A stretch of 58,812 nt of DNA, from the NCBI GenBank assembly GCA_016278515.1, contig JADQBR010000040.1, positions 1-58,812 of the forward strand, read 5' to 3'. Position 1 is the first letter of the stretch, and the number at the start of each line of letters is the position of its first letter. Origin of the DNA: Bacillota bacterium. Its GTDB lineage: Bacteria > Bacillota > JADQBR01. The translations under genes were made by a program, and so were the position numbers. Under the pieces are notes generated by a model. That model searched no databases, was not told the origin of the DNA, and saw only the letters and a program-made list of their open reading frames with translations. This document shows positions 7,440 through 18,127 of this stretch, piece by piece.

Positions 7440-9627
7440 ACTATTTCAAGAAATGGGGCTATTAGCCTCAGAATATGAAAAGATAGTAAAGCTGATGGGT
7501 CGCGAGCCTAACTATACCGAATTAAGCATGTTCTCCGTTATGTGGTCCGAACACTGCAGTTATAAACATTCTCGGCCTGTATTGGGAACCTTTCCTACTA
7601 CCGGCCCTCAAGTACTCCAAGGCCCGGGGGAGAATGCCGGCGTAGTGGATATTGGCGATAACCAAGCGGTTGCTTTTAAGATAGAGAGCCATAATCATCC
7701 TTCTGCCATTGAACCTTTTCAAGGGGCTGCTACCGGTGTCGGGGGTATCATCAGAGATGTATTTACCATGGGTGCACGCCCTATTGCTCTATTAAATTCT
7801 TTGCGGTTTGGTTCATTAGACAATGATAGGGTCAAATATCTTTTTGATGGTGTTGTGTCCGGGATCAGTTGGTACGGAAATTGTATCGGGATACCCACTG
7901 TAGCCGGTGAAGTTTACTTCAATGACAGTTATGCGGGTAATCCGCTGGTTAATGCTATGTGTGTTGGTTTGCTTAATCATGACGAATTGAAAAAAGGCGT
8001 GGCCAGTGGCATAGGAAATCCGGTCATGGTTATCGGTGCTCGTACAGGCAGGGATGGTATTCATGGTGCTACTTTCGCGTCTGAAGAACTGAGTGATAAA
8101 TCCGAAGAGAAACGTCCTTCTGTCCAGGTCGGTGACCCATTTATGGAAAAGCTGCTCCTAGAAGCCTGTTTGGAATTAATACGTTCGGGAGCAGTAATAG
8201 GCATGCAGGATATGGGAGCTGCTGGACTAATAAGCTCTTCTTGTGAAATGGCTACTCGCGGTGGCAGTGGGATGGTCATGGACGTAGCAGAGGTCCCGAG
8301 AAGGGAAGAAGGAATGGAGCCTTATGAAGTACTGTTGTCAGAATCCCAAGAACGGATGCTGGTAATTCCCCGAAAAGGTAAAGAACAAATAGTCGAAGAG
8401 ATTTTTAATAAGTGGGGCTTGGAGGCTGCTGTTATCGGGCATGTTACCGATGATGGAATGCTTACTATTATGGAAGGCGATAAGATTGCCGCACAAGTTC
8501 CTGCCACTGCATTAACCGAGGAATGTCCGGTTTACCGGCCTGAGGCAAAGGAACCGGAGTATTTAAGCCGTGTTAATGCATTTTCGCCAGAAGATTTACC
8601 TTTGCCCAAGGACTGTAGCGAAGTATTACTATCTCTTCTGGCATCACCGTCTATTGCCAGTAAGGAATGGGTTTATCGGCAATATGATTATATGGTGCGT
8701 ACAAATACGGTTATCGGCCCCGGGTCAGACGCTGCCATACTACGAGTAAAGGGTACTAACAAAGGGATAGCAGTCACCACTGATTGTAATTCGCTTTACT
8801 GCTATCTTGATCCGTTTACAGGAGGGGCTATTGCTGTAGCAGAGGCTGCTCGAAATCTGGTCTGCAGCGGTGCAAAGCCACTGGCTGTAACGGACTGTCT
8901 TAATTTTGGCAATCCGGAAAAACCGGAGATTTACTGGCAGTTTAAAGAAGCGGTAGCCGGGATGAGCGAAGCATGTAAAAGATTGTCTACACCGGTGGTC
9001 AGCGGCAACGTGAGCTTTTATAATGAGACTAACGGCGGGTCTGTTTACCCTACGCCTGTAGTAGGTATGGTTGGCTTAGTTGAGGACTTGAATCATCGCT
9101 GTAGCATGGATTTTAAGGAGGAAGGGCATCTGATGTTCCTCTTGGGGCAGACAAAGTCGGAACTGGGCGGAAGTCAATATTTATCAGTGATTCACGGGAA
9201 GGACATGGGTAAGACCCCGTCGTTGGATTTAGATACTGAAGCGGCAGTGCAAGAATGCTGCTTGGAAGCAATAAAAAAAGGCATAGTTGTTTCGGCCCAT
9301 GATTGTGCCGAGGGCGGTTTGGCAGTTGCGGCGGCAGAGAGTGCAATCAGTGGGGGCATAGGCTGCAGCGTAAATATCAACACTGAGCTGGCTTCACACG
9401 AACTACTCTTTTCAGAAAGTCAATCTCGAATAATTATTACCGTTGCGCCCAAGGATGTTGAGAAACTAATGACAACAGCCAATAAATTTGGCGTAATTTG
9501 CGAAGAAATAGGTACAGTTGGTGGCAGTACCATAGAAATGACTGTTAGCGAAAAACTGCAAATAAGTGTATCCCTGGAAATAGCGGCCAGCACTTGGCGG
9601 GAGGCGATCGCATGCAAGTTGACTTAG
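7432..9627 (+). CDS. purL: PurL, FGAM synthetase large subunit
   Basis: The ATP-dependent synthetase subunit (small, PurSQ-dependent type; 731 residues) converts FGAR to FGAM. The N-terminus [16 protein letters not shown] and the glycine-rich [12 protein letters not shown] match the family, with two AIRS-type repeat halves. TTG 7432 is taken as start because GGGAGG (7418-7423) is 8 bases upstream; the frame extends further into purQ without a site. It overlaps purQ by 8 bases and purF by 16. Confidence 0.96.
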   Translation: MAKLFQEMGLLASEYEKIVKLMGREPNYTELSMFSVMWSEHCSYKHSRPVLGTFPTTGPQVLQGPGENAGVVDIGDNQAVAFKIESHNHPSAIEPFQGAATGVGGIIRDVFTMGARPIALLNSLRFGSLDNDRVKYLFDGVVSGISWYGNCIGIPTVAGEVYFNDSYAGNPLVNAMCVGLLNHDELKKGVASGIGNPVMVIGARTGRDGIHGATFASEELSDKSEEKRPSVQVGDPFMEKLLLEACLELIRSGAVIGMQDMGAAGLISSSCEMATRGGSGMVMDVAEVPRREEGMEPYEVLLSESQERMLVIPRKGKEQIVEEIFNKWGLEAAVIGHVTDDGMLTIMEGDKIAAQVPATALTEECPVYRPEAKEPEYLSRVNAFSPEDLPLPKDCSEVLLSLLASPSIASKEWVYRQYDYMVRTNTVIGPGSDAAILRVKGTNKGIAVTTDCNSLYCYLDPFTGGAIAVAEAARNLVCSGAKPLAVTDCLNFGNPEKPEIYWQFKEAVAGMSEACKRLSTPVVSGNVSFYNETNGGSVYPTPVVGMVGLVEDLNHRCSMDFKEEGHLMFLLGQTKSELGGSQYLSVIHGKDMGKTPSLDLDTEAAVQECCLEAIKKGIVVSAHDCAEGGLAVAAAESAISGGIGCSVNINTELASHELLFSESQSRIIITVAPKDVEKLMTTANKFGVICEEIGTVGGSTIEMTVSEKLQISVSLEIAASTWREAIACKLT

Positions 9628-11036
9628 ATAAAGTAAAGGATGAATGCGGGGTTTTTGGTATCTATGCTCCCAACAAGGACGTTGCACGGTTAACCTATTT
9701 TGGTCTATATGCGCTCCAGCATCGGGGTCAGGAAAGTGCCGGAATAGCAACCAGCAATCAAAACGATATACAACTCCATAAAGATATGGGATTAGTAACG
9801 GAAGTGTTTTCCGAAGATGTCTTAGCTAAGCTAAAAGGCAGCATCGCCATTGGTCATGTTAGATACTCTACCACGGGGTCTAGTCTATTGACTAATGCTC
9901 AGCCATTGTCCTTTCGTTACATGCGCGGTATGGTGGCTTTGGCCCACAATGGAAACCTCACTAATGCCAATGAATTGAGAGACAGCTTGGGGGCAACAGG
10001 TTCCGTATTTCAATCCACGACTGACAGTGAGGTTATCGTAAACCTAATTGCCAGGTATGGACAGAATCCAATAGAGGATGCGTTAATGAAATGTATGATA
10101 GATATCAAAGGAGCCTATTCGCTTTTAGTTATGACTGAAGATAAATTAATCGGGGTCAGAGATCCGTATGGGGTGAGGCCATTATGTATCGGTAAGTTGG
10201 ACGGAGGCTATATTATTGCTTCGGAAAGCTGTGCTTTGGATACAGTTGGAGCGGAGTTCGTAAGAGATATTGAACCTGGCGAAATTGTGGTTATTGATAA
10301 TAAGGGGCTTAGATCCATCAAAAATTTGTGCAGCTCTCGCCAGGCGTTATGTATTTTTGAGTTTGTCTATTTGGCAAGGCCCGATAGTAATTTAGACGGC
10401 ATAAATGTTGTGCAGACCCGCAGGCAATTTGGCCGACAATTAGCAAAGGAATGCCCAATCGATGCAGACATTGTTATTCCCGTCCCTGATTCCGGTATTG
10501 CTGCTGCTGTCGGTTATGCTGAGGAAACAGGAATACCTTTTGAAGAGGGATTAATGAAAAACCGCTATGTTGGACGCACCTTTATCCAACCTTCTCAAGA
10601 AATGCGTGATTTGTCTGTGCGGCTGAAACTTAATCCTATTAAAAGTGTTCTAGAGGGTAAGCGAGTTATTATGGTGGATGACTCGATTGTGCGGGGTACC
10701 ACTAGCAAAAAAATTGTGGAGATGTTGCGTAAGGCAGGCGTAAAAGAAGTGCACATGTTAGTCAGTTCTCCGCCTATTTTACACCCCTGTTACTATGGTA
10801 TTGACACGTCTGCCAGGGCCGAATTAATAGCGGCGCAAAATGATCTGGAAGCGATACGTCAGCATATTTCTGCAGACAGTTTGCATTATCTGAGTCTGGA
10901 AGGAATGTTAGCCTCCATGGGAAAACAGCCTGATTGTTTTTGTAATGCTTGTTTCAGTGGAAAATACCCTATCGAAATTCCGGATTTTAAGCATATGGGG
11001 AAATATATCATGGAAACGGAGGTAAAACATGGTTAA
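9612..11036 (+). CDS. purF: PurF, amidophosphoribosyltransferase
   Basis: PurF makes phosphoribosylamine from PRPP and glutamine, the committed step. From ATG 9612 an 11-residue propeptide precedes Cys12 (CGVFGIY), which becomes the N-terminal nucleophile after cleavage, as in the Bacillus enzyme. The PRPP loop [14 protein letters not shown] is present. The C-terminal cysteines (HPCYYGI and CFCNAC) fit the [4Fe-4S] class. The 474-residue length is normal. GGGAG lies at correct spacing inside the end of purL. The final 8 bases overlap purM. Confidence 0.96.
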   Translation: MQVDLDKVKDECGVFGIYAPNKDVARLTYFGLYALQHRGQESAGIATSNQNDIQLHKDMGLVTEVFSEDVLAKLKGSIAIGHVRYSTTGSSLLTNAQPLSFRYMRGMVALAHNGNLTNANELRDSLGATGSVFQSTTDSEVIVNLIARYGQNPIEDALMKCMIDIKGAYSLLVMTEDKLIGVRDPYGVRPLCIGKLDGGYIIASESCALDTVGAEFVRDIEPGEIVVIDNKGLRSIKNLCSSRQALCIFEFVYLARPDSNLDGINVVQTRRQFGRQLAKECPIDADIVIPVPDSGIAAAVGYAEETGIPFEEGLMKNRYVGRTFIQPSQEMRDLSVRLKLNPIKSVLEGKRVIMVDDSIVRGTTSKKIVEMLRKAGVKEVHMLVSSPPILHPCYYGIDTSARAELIAAQNDLEAIRQHISADSLHYLSLEGMLASMGKQPDCFCNACFSGKYPIEIPDFKHMGKYIMETEVKHG

Positions 11037-12033
11037 GGGAATGTCTTATAAGGATGCAGGAGTTAATATCAATGAAGGTAGCCGGGCTGTATCCTTAATG
11101 AAAGATGCTGTCAGCAGTACATGGCGCCCCGAAGTTTTGACGGAATTGGGGGGCTTTGGCGGCCTGTTTCAATTGGATGTCAACAAATATCGGCAGCCCG
11201 TATTAGTTTCAGGAACAGACGGAGTGGGGACGAAATTAAAGATTGCCTTTGCTATGGATAAACATGATACAATCGGTATTGATGCGGTGGCAATGTGCGT
11301 AAATGACATTTTGGTTCAAGGTGCAGAACCATTATTTTTTTTAGATTATGTTGCACTAGGCAAGCTAATTCCCGAGCAGGTTGCAGCTGTGGTGAAAGGT
11401 ATTGCATTCGGATGTAAACAGGCCGGCTGCGCTTTAATTGGAGGAGAGACTGCGGAAATGCCTGGTTTCTACGCCAAGGGCGAGTATGATATTGCAGGTT
11501 TTGCCGTAGGTGTGGTAGATAAAGAAAAGATTATTGATGGGCAGGGCATAAAATCCGGAGATGTCATAATTGGTTTACCCAGTTCTGGATTACATAGTAA
11601 CGGTTATTCCTTAGCTAGAAAAGTTTTGTTAGGCGAAGATTACGAAAACTTAAAAGTATATGATGAGAAATTAGGTATTACATTAGGGGAAGAGATGCTT
11701 AAACCTACAAAGATCTACGTCCAAGAGGTACAACCGCTGATCGAGAAACAGTCTATTAAGGGGATGGCTCATATTACGGGGGGCGGCCTAGTAGAAAATG
11801 TTCCGCGGGTACTGCCAAACAATTTGAAGGCAGATTTCATTTGGGGGTCTTGGCCTGTGCCGCCGATTTTTCAGTTAATACAATCTCAAGGGAATGTTCC
11901 CGAAAATGAAATGTATCGGACTTTTAATATGGGCATAGGATTTGTTCTGATTGTGCCCCAAGAAGAGGTTGAGGCAATAATCAGTCAATGTAGTGAAGAC
12001 GCATACGTCATCGGGAAAGTAACCAATAAATAG
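11029..12033 (+). CDS. purM: PurM, AIR synthetase
   Basis: PurM closes FGAM to AIR with ATP. The AIRS fold markers are [45 protein letters not shown] and [16 protein letters not shown]. The 334 residues are slightly short of the common ~345, the difference being at the C-terminus. ATG 11029 is 6 bases past a GGAGG within purF. The stop is followed by a 33-base gap before purN. Confidence 0.96.
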   Translation: MVKGMSYKDAGVNINEGSRAVSLMKDAVSSTWRPEVLTELGGFGGLFQLDVNKYRQPVLVSGTDGVGTKLKIAFAMDKHDTIGIDAVAMCVNDILVQGAEPLFFLDYVALGKLIPEQVAAVVKGIAFGCKQAGCALIGGETAEMPGFYAKGEYDIAGFAVGVVDKEKIIDGQGIKSGDVIIGLPSSGLHSNGYSLARKVLLGEDYENLKVYDEKLGITLGEEMLKPTKIYVQEVQPLIEKQSIKGMAHITGGGLVENVPRVLPNNLKADFIWGSWPVPPIFQLIQSQGNVPENEMYRTFNMGIGFVLIVPQEEVEAIISQCSEDAYVIGKVTNK

Positions 12034-12066
12034 TCTTCATCCCTAACGATATTGGGAGGTATCTAT

Positions 12067-12699
12067 ATGCGTTTAGTTGTACTGGCTTCAGGCAGGGGTT
12101 CCAACCTGGAGGCAATTATGGAAACAGTTAAAATTGGTAAACTAAGGGCAGAGATTGTTTCGGTAGTAAGCGATAATGCTAACGCAAAAGCTTTAGAAAA
12201 AGCGCAATCCCACGGGATACCAACAAAAGTCCTTTCTATAAAAAATTTCCAGTCTAGACAGGATTATGATGATGCTTTGGCAAAAGCTATTGAAGATGCA
12301 GGTGTGGATTATGTGGTGCTTGCAGGTTTCATGCGTGTATTAGGTAATGGCTTTGTTCGGCGTTTCAGAAACCGGATCATAAATATTCACCCGTCATTAT
12401 TACCTGCTTTTCCTGGAGTAAATGCACAGGCCCAAGCTTTAGACTACGGCGTTAAAGTATCGGGATGCACCGTACATTTTGTTGATGAAGGGATGGATAC
12501 GGGCCCTGTCATTGCCCAAGCTGCTGTTTCGGTATATGATAACGACACTGCCGACAGTCTTACCCAAAGAATATTAGTCCAGGAACATAAGCTGCTCCCT
12601 AACGTGCTACAGATGTTAAGTGAAGAGCGGGTAGAGGTTTCTAACCGCAAAGTATCTATTAAAAGGAATAATCTCAATAGAGAGGACGGTGGGTTATGA
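12067..12699 (+). CDS. purN: PurN, GAR transformylase (10-formyl-THF dependent)
   Basis: PurN formylates GAR. The N-terminal [12 protein letters not shown], the catalytic [12 protein letters not shown] (Asn and His) and the Asp-bearing [17 protein letters not shown] are all present in a 210-residue protein. ATG 12067 is 8 bases after GGGAGG (12053-12058). An upstream in-frame TTG (12052) overlaps that site and is unlikely. The stop overlaps the purH ATG. Confidence 0.96.
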   Translation: MRLVVLASGRGSNLEAIMETVKIGKLRAEIVSVVSDNANAKALEKAQSHGIPTKVLSIKNFQSRQDYDDALAKAIEDAGVDYVVLAGFMRVLGNGFVRRFRNRIINIHPSLLPAFPGVNAQAQALDYGVKVSGCTVHFVDEGMDTGPVIAQAAVSVYDNDTADSLTQRILVQEHKLLPNVLQMLSEERVEVSNRKVSIKRNNLNREDGGL

Positions 12700-14228
12700 A
12701 TAAAAGAGCTTTAATAAGTGTTTCTGACAAAAACGGGATTGAAGATTTTGCCAAAGGATTGGTTGTCCTAGGGTACGAGATAGTTTCTACCGGCGGCACT
12801 GCAAAAGCGCTTGAAATCGTCGGAGTGCCGGTTACACCTGTCAGTGACATTACGGGTTTTCCAGAAATATTAGGTGGTCGAGTTAAAACTCTGCACCCAA
12901 AGGTACACGGGGGAATTCTGGCTAAGCGTAACCAGGAACATTTGGGGCAGTTGGGTCAGCACGATATTGTCCCAATAGACATAGTGGCGGTTAATTTATA
13001 TCCTTTCAAGGAAACAATTAGAAAGGCCAATGTTACCTTGGAAGAAGCAATAGAAAATATTGATATTGGTGGTCCGACTATGGTGAGAGCTGCGGCAAAA
13101 AATTACGAAAGTGTGCTAGTTGTAGTTAATCCGGAAAACTATAACGAAGTATTAAAACACTTGGAAGCCGATACAGCGGACAGACAGTATCGCCTGCGTT
13201 TGGCATCGGAGGCTTTTGCACATACGGCCGATTACGATTGTGCCATTAGCGGTTATTTAAATAAAGAGCAAAGTAATAATGGATTTCCACTTAATTACGT
13301 TGTTGTCGGTCAGAAGATGCAGCAGCTGCGCTACGGTGAAAACCCGCACCAAAAGGCTGCATTTTATCGTAAAGACGGTAGTAATCACGCCTGCGTGGCA
13401 AACGCGGAACAGCTTCAGGGGAAAGAGCTTTCATATAACAATATTGTAGATATAGAAGCTGCTCTAGAATTGGTACGTGAATTTCCAGGCACTGCTGCGG
13501 TGGTAATTAAGCATACTAATCCTTGTGGAGTTTCTCAGACCGGAAGTTTGGTAGAAGCTTATAAAGCCGCTTACAATGCAGATTCGATTTCTGCATTTGG
13601 TGGAATTGTTGGGTTGAATAGGAAAGTAGATGCTAAAACGGCAGAGGCCATGGCTGCCACTTTTTTAGAAGCGGTGATTGCTCCGGACTATGGCAAAGAA
13701 GCTTTAAAAATACTAGCAGAAAAGCCCAATTTGCGGGTATTGGCGGTGGGAGACCTGAGCAGGCAGAATGCAAATAGACAAATTAAAACTGTCAATGGCG
13801 GTTTTTTAGTTCAAGAAACTGATTACGCTCAAGCTTCTGCAGCAGAATTAGAAGTGGTGACTAAAGCACAGCCGACGAAAAAGGAATTGGAGGAGCTGCT
13901 TTTTGCCTGGAAGGTAGTTAAACATATCAAATCTAATGCCATCGCTATAACCAAAAACAGAACTACTCTTGGCGTTGGTGCAGGACAGATGAACCGGGTA
14001 GGTGCAGCTAATATAGCTATTAGACAAGCCGGTGATAGGACACAAGGTGCTGCCCTGGCCTCGGATGCTTTCTTCCCGTTTAAAGATACGGTGGCACTTG
14101 CTGCCAAATCGGGAATTACTGCGATTATACAACCCGGTGGTTCGAAAAGGGACGAAGAATCTATCGAAGAGGCTGATAAACATGGGATTGTTATGGTCTT
14201 TACCGGCATACGACATTTCAAACACTAG
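12696..14228 (+). CDS. purH: PurH, AICAR transformylase / IMP cyclohydrolase
   Basis: This bifunctional enzyme does the last two steps to IMP. The N-terminal MGS-like cyclohydrolase domain ([34 protein letters not shown]) is followed by the transformylase domain with [22 protein letters not shown] and SNAIAITKN. The length of 510 residues is normal. It overlaps purN by four bases and is followed by purD after 11 bases. Confidence 0.97.
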   Translation: MNKRALISVSDKNGIEDFAKGLVVLGYEIVSTGGTAKALEIVGVPVTPVSDITGFPEILGGRVKTLHPKVHGGILAKRNQEHLGQLGQHDIVPIDIVAVNLYPFKETIRKANVTLEEAIENIDIGGPTMVRAAAKNYESVLVVVNPENYNEVLKHLEADTADRQYRLRLASEAFAHTADYDCAISGYLNKEQSNNGFPLNYVVVGQKMQQLRYGENPHQKAAFYRKDGSNHACVANAEQLQGKELSYNNIVDIEAALELVREFPGTAAVVIKHTNPCGVSQTGSLVEAYKAAYNADSISAFGGIVGLNRKVDAKTAEAMAATFLEAVIAPDYGKEALKILAEKPNLRVLAVGDLSRQNANRQIKTVNGGFLVQETDYAQASAAELEVVTKAQPTKKELEELLFAWKVVKHIKSNAIAITKNRTTLGVGAGQMNRVGAANIAIRQAGDRTQGAALASDAFFPFKDTVALAAKSGITAIIQPGGSKRDEESIEEADKHGIVMVFTGIRHFKH

Positions 14229-14239
14229 GAGGTGTTCTT

Positions 14240-15511
14240 ATGAAAATGCTCATAATTGGCGGGGGCGGCCGAGAACATGCTATAGCCTGGAAAATCGCTC
14301 AGAGCCCTAAAGTAGAAAAAATATTTTGTGCACCGGGAAACCCGGGAATTGCGGACTATGCACAGTGTTTAAATATAGATGTCAATGATATTACCAGTCT
14401 ACTGACATTTGCTTATGAGGAACAAATAGACTTAACTATCGTCGGACCCGAGGCGCCTTTAGTTGCAGGTATTGTAGACGTATTCGAAGATCACGATTTG
14501 CGGATTTTTGGTCCCAGTAAGGTTGCGGCTCAGTTAGAAGGGTCCAAGCAATTTGCTAAGGAGATAATGGAGAAGTATGACATACCTACTGCTCGTTATG
14601 CGTCATTTAATGAGGCCAAGGCCGCCAAAGACTATGTTAGAAAGCATGGTGTCCCATGCGTGATTAAGGCTGACGGGTTGGCCGCCGGTAAAGGTGTTGT
14701 AGTTGCGTTCACCGAACAAGATGCGTTATCCGCTATAGTTACCATCATGGAGGATAAGGCCTATGGTGAGGCCGGTTTGCAGGTGGTAATAGAGGAATTT
14801 CTTGAAGGAGAAGAGGTTAGTATTTTGGCATTTACTGACGGCAAAACCATTATGCCCATGGTTTCTTCTCAAGACCATAAACGTATTTTTGAAGGTGATG
14901 AAGGTCCTAATACAGGGGGGATGGGGGCATATTCACCAGCACCGGTTTATACCTCCGAGATTAAGAAAATAACTGAAGAACGGGTATTAGCGCCAATTAC
15001 CAGGTGGATGAAGGAAGAGAAAATCAGCTATCACGGTATTATCTATGCCGGACTAATGATAACAAAAAGCGGACCTAAGGTATTGGAATTTAACTGTAGA
15101 TTTGGTGACCCGGAGGCTCAACCAGTACTAATGCGCCTAGAGAGTGATTTAGTTGATATTATGTTGGCAGTCACTGAAGGCCGATTATCAGACCAAGAAA
15201 TTAGCTGGTCGGATGATGCCAGCGTCTGTGTTGTTTTGGCGTCGGGAGGTTATCCTGGGGGCTATGAAAAGGGAAAGATAATAGAGGGTTTAGATAAAGT
15301 AGATGAGGCAGTTGTTTTCCACGCGGGAACCAGAGAGGTTGACGGTAAGGTAGCCACCGGCGGCGGTCGTGTTTTGGGGGTAACAGCGAAAGGAAGCAGT
15401 ATCCATGAAGCCATAAATAAAGTATATCCGGAGGTAGCAAAAATCTCTTTTGACGGTATGCAGTATCGTAAGGATATTGGACAGAAGGCACTAAAAAGGA
15501 CTAGTAAATAG
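14240..15511 (+). CDS. purD: PurD, GAR synthetase
   Basis: PurD ligates phosphoribosylamine and glycine using ATP-grasp chemistry. It shows MLIIGGGGREHAIAWK at the N-terminus, TIVGPEAPL, VIKADGLAAGKGV, and EFNCRFGDPEAQ with metal-binding acidic residues, in 423 residues. AGGAGG precedes the ATG. It is the last gene of the operon, followed by a weak hairpin at 15528-15557. Confidence 0.97.
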   Translation: MKMLIIGGGGREHAIAWKIAQSPKVEKIFCAPGNPGIADYAQCLNIDVNDITSLLTFAYEEQIDLTIVGPEAPLVAGIVDVFEDHDLRIFGPSKVAAQLEGSKQFAKEIMEKYDIPTARYASFNEAKAAKDYVRKHGVPCVIKADGLAAGKGVVVAFTEQDALSAIVTIMEDKAYGEAGLQVVIEEFLEGEEVSILAFTDGKTIMPMVSSQDHKRIFEGDEGPNTGGMGAYSPAPVYTSEIKKITEERVLAPITRWMKEEKISYHGIIYAGLMITKSGPKVLEFNCRFGDPEAQPVLMRLESDLVDIMLAVTEGRLSDQEISWSDDASVCVVLASGGYPGGYEKGKIIEGLDKVDEAVVFHAGTREVDGKVATGGGRVLGVTAKGSSIHEAINKVYPEVAKISFDGMQYRKDIGQKALKRTSK

Positions 15512-15527
15512 AGAATTAGTTTTAGCC

Positions 15528-15557
15528 AAAGGAGAGCTAGTATTTAGGTTCTCCTTT
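15528..15557 (+). terminator. weak hairpin after purD
   Basis: AAAGGAGA (15528-15535) pairs with TCTCCTTT (15550-15557) across a 14-base loop, but no T-run follows. It may be a processing or weak termination site for the pur operon. Confidence 0.4.
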
Positions 15558-15643
15558 CTCCTACGCCTTCCATTATCTGTTGGACTGCGGTATAATATTA
15601 GTAATATATTGGTATAATAAACTTAGAATGGGGTGAAAAAAAA

Positions 15644-16321
15644 ATGACGTTTGATACGGCTAACCACAATCAACCGGGTCGCTCACTGGTAAGTAGATAT
15701 ACGGCACGTGAGGAAATTTTTAATAGTGTCAGTCATGGAATTGGCGCCCTCCTTAGTATTGCTGCCTTAGTAATACTGGTGGCTTTTGCCAGCGTTCATG
15801 GAAGCGTGCGGCAAATTGTTAGTTTTAGTATCTATGGATCTACGTTATTTTTCCTTTATTTATCTTCGACCCTTTATCATAGTGTTTTTCATGAAAAGAC
15901 AAAGAAGGTTTTTCGGGTTTTTGATCACATCTCCATCTATTTACTGATAGCCGGCAGTTATACTCCCATCACTTTAGTGTCCATGAGAGGGGCATGGAGT
16001 TGGGTATTGTTCGGCATGGTATGGGCCTTAGCTGCAGTGGGCATTATTTTAAATGTAATTAGTGTCGAAAAAGTAAAACGTGTTTCACTTGCCTTATATA
16101 TAATAATGGGTTGGTTAATCATTATTGCCGTACGTCCTATGCTGGATATGGTCCCCCACGGGTTGCTTGCGTGGCTGCTAGTTGGCGGTTTAATCTATAC
16201 TTTTGGTGTAATTTTTTATGTGACAAAGCGGATTCCCTATAACCACGGAATATGGCATCTGTTTGTACTGGGCGGGAGCATAGTCCACTATTTCGCTATT
16301 CTGTTTTACCTAGCCATCTAG
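15644..16321 (+). CDS. hemolysin III / PAQR-family seven-helix membrane protein
   Basis: A 225-residue integral membrane protein of the Hly-III (YqfA-like) branch of the PAQR superfamily. It has about seven hydrophobic helices and the conserved metal-site motifs: SVSHGIGALLS in helix 1, STLYHSVFH, DHISIYLLIAGSYTP and a final NHGIWHLFVLGGSIVHYFA. The His/Asp/Ser set fits a zinc site seen in PAQR proteins. The cellular role in bacteria is not settled; membrane lipid homeostasis is suggested in some. It is a single gene with its own terminator. Confidence 0.9.
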   Translation: MTFDTANHNQPGRSLVSRYTAREEIFNSVSHGIGALLSIAALVILVAFASVHGSVRQIVSFSIYGSTLFFLYLSSTLYHSVFHEKTKKVFRVFDHISIYLLIAGSYTPITLVSMRGAWSWVLFGMVWALAAVGIILNVISVEKVKRVSLALYIIMGWLIIIAVRPMLDMVPHGLLAWLLVGGLIYTFGVIFYVTKRIPYNHGIWHLFVLGGSIVHYFAILFYLAI

Positions 16322-16343
16322 AATAAAAAAATACAGCATTTCA

Positions 16344-16367
16344 CCAGGGGTTATCCCCTGGTTTTTT
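16344..16367 (+). terminator. strong intrinsic terminator
   Basis: CCAGGGG-TTAT-CCCCTGG followed by TTTTTT, directly after the hemolysin III gene. Confidence 0.92.
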
Positions 16368-16394
16368 GCGTTTTGGCTGAGGCTAACGCTTTCT

Positions 16395-16425
16395 TGCATA
16401 TATCAGGTTGGCGGTGGTAATCCTA
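16395..16425 (+). promoter_or_regulatory. candidate forespore (sigma-G-like) promoter of the ger operon
   Basis: TGCATA (16395-16400) matches the sigma-G/F -35 pattern TGNATA. AATCCTA (16419-16425) is a partial match (5 of 7) to the -10 CATACTA, at 18-base spacing. Expression of gerA-type operons in the forespore under sigma G is known in spore formers. The assignment here is by pattern only. Confidence 0.42.
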
Positions 16426-16456
16426 ATCTTAATGCAAACATGTGTGATGACAGGTC

Positions 16457-18127
16457 GTGAATATACAGCGGCTTTTTGAAAGGTTAGGAGTGGTATGGTT
16501 GCGCAGATTCATAAGGCCACTGGAGATAGATGAGTGGAAGGAAAAGCGGATTAAAAAGAATCCCAAATCGGTAGAAATAGCTGTTGATCTGAAAAAATAT
16601 GTTTTAGAGCAAGACATTGCAAAAAATGAACACAGTTACCGGACAATATTCCGTAAATGCAGTGATGTTGTCATACGCCCATTTATGCTGGGCAAGGACT
16701 GCGAGGCAGGCGCATTATTGCTATATGTCGATGGACTTGTGGATAAAAGTATGGTAAACAATTACCTCATGCGTTCAGTGATGCTGATGATGTCTGATAA
16801 GTCGGATATGCTTACCAAGGAGAATTCGTTTAAATTACTGAAGGACTGTGTAATTAATATCGGTGAAGTCTCCGTAGTCAAAACCATGGAGGAAGCTGTG
16901 GAGGCGGCCCTGGTTGGTGAATGTATTTTTATGGTGGACGGCCACAGTGAAGTACTGGTAATATCCGTTCGCGGCTGGAAAAGCCGAGGAATTAGTGAAC
17001 CGGGTACGGATTCTGTTGTGCGAGGGCCGAAAGAAGGATTTACTGAAACAATGCGTTTTAACACGGCCATGCTGAGGCGTAAGATAAAGAGCCCTGATTT
17101 AAAAATTGAAGTAAAAACCAAAGGAAAGTTCACCAAAACTGATATTGCGATTTGTTACATATCGGGCTTAACAAACCAGGGAGTAATTCACGAGGTTTTT
17201 GCCCGCATAGATAGAATAGACATTGACGGAATCTTAGAAAGTGCTTATATAGAAGAATTAATCGAGGATGAACCATGGTCACCTTTCCCTCAAATGGAAT
17301 ATAGCGAACGACCTGATGTGGTGGCTGCCAACTTGTTGGAAGGAAGAGTAGCAATTATGGTCGACGGCACACCGTTTGTATTAATGGTACCGACCATATT
17401 TGCTCAGTTTCTGCAATCTGCCGAGGATTATTACCAGCGCTACTACTTATCAACCATTTTTAGGATGTTTAGGTTTTTTGCATTGAACATAGCATTATTG
17501 CTGCCCTCGGCATATGTGGCTGCTACTACCTTTCATCAAGAAATGATTCCGACGCCCCTTTTAATCAGCATTGCCAGTCAACGGGAAGGAGTGCCCTTTC
17601 CTGCCTTAGTAGAAGCCTTAATTATGGAACTCACTTTTGAACTACTTAGGGAGGCAGGTATCAGGCTGCCTAAGCCGATCGGCCAGGCCGTCAGTATTGT
17701 TGGGGCCCTAGTAATTGGTGATTCAGCGGTTTCGGCAGGGTTGGTTTCACCAGCCATGGTAATTGTAGTGGCTATTACTGCCATTGCCTCCTTTTCGCTG
17801 CCGGCATTTAATATGGCGATTACCCTAAGAATACTGCGTTTCCCTATTATTCTGTTAGCCGGAACCTTAGGTTTTTACGGGATAATGCTGGCGCTTTTGG
17901 CTACCTTAATCCATCTTATGGGACTACGTTCCTTCGGTGTGCCTTATCTGGCGCCGGTCGCTCCCTTGAGAGTGAGCGAATGGCGGGATGTACTGGTGAG
18001 AGCTCCTTGGTGGGCTATGGATGATAGGCCGCAGTCCATAGAAGCGCGGGACCAAAAACGGCAGGCTAGCGGACTGAAACCCGGTCCCAACAACGATCGG
18101 GAGGAAGGAGACCAAGGCGATGCTTGA
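16457..18127 (+). CDS. GerA-family spore germinant receptor subunit A
   Basis: This 556-residue protein has the GerA layout: a soluble N-terminal half (to about residue 290) and a C-terminal half with several membrane helices, including TTFHQEMIPTPLLISIASQREGVPFPALVEA-like sequence and PKPIGQAVSIVGALVIGDSAV. It sits in the inner spore membrane and, with the B and C subunits, recognises nutrients that trigger germination. The GTG start has only a weak ACAGG site, so the exact start is uncertain. It overlaps gerB by 8 bases. Confidence 0.93.
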   Translation: MNIQRLFERLGVVWLRRFIRPLEIDEWKEKRIKKNPKSVEIAVDLKKYVLEQDIAKNEHSYRTIFRKCSDVVIRPFMLGKDCEAGALLLYVDGLVDKSMVNNYLMRSVMLMMSDKSDMLTKENSFKLLKDCVINIGEVSVVKTMEEAVEAALVGECIFMVDGHSEVLVISVRGWKSRGISEPGTDSVVRGPKEGFTETMRFNTAMLRRKIKSPDLKIEVKTKGKFTKTDIAICYISGLTNQGVIHEVFARIDRIDIDGILESAYIEELIEDEPWSPFPQMEYSERPDVVAANLLEGRVAIMVDGTPFVLMVPTIFAQFLQSAEDYYQRYYLSTIFRMFRFFALNIALLLPSAYVAATTFHQEMIPTPLLISIASQREGVPFPALVEALIMELTFELLREAGIRLPKPIGQAVSIVGALVIGDSAVSAGLVSPAMVIVVAITAIASFSLPAFNMAITLRILRFPIILLAGTLGFYGIMLALLATLIHLMGLRSFGVPYLAPVAPLRVSEWRDVLVRAPWWAMDDRPQSIEARDQKRQASGLKPGPNNDREEGDQGDA

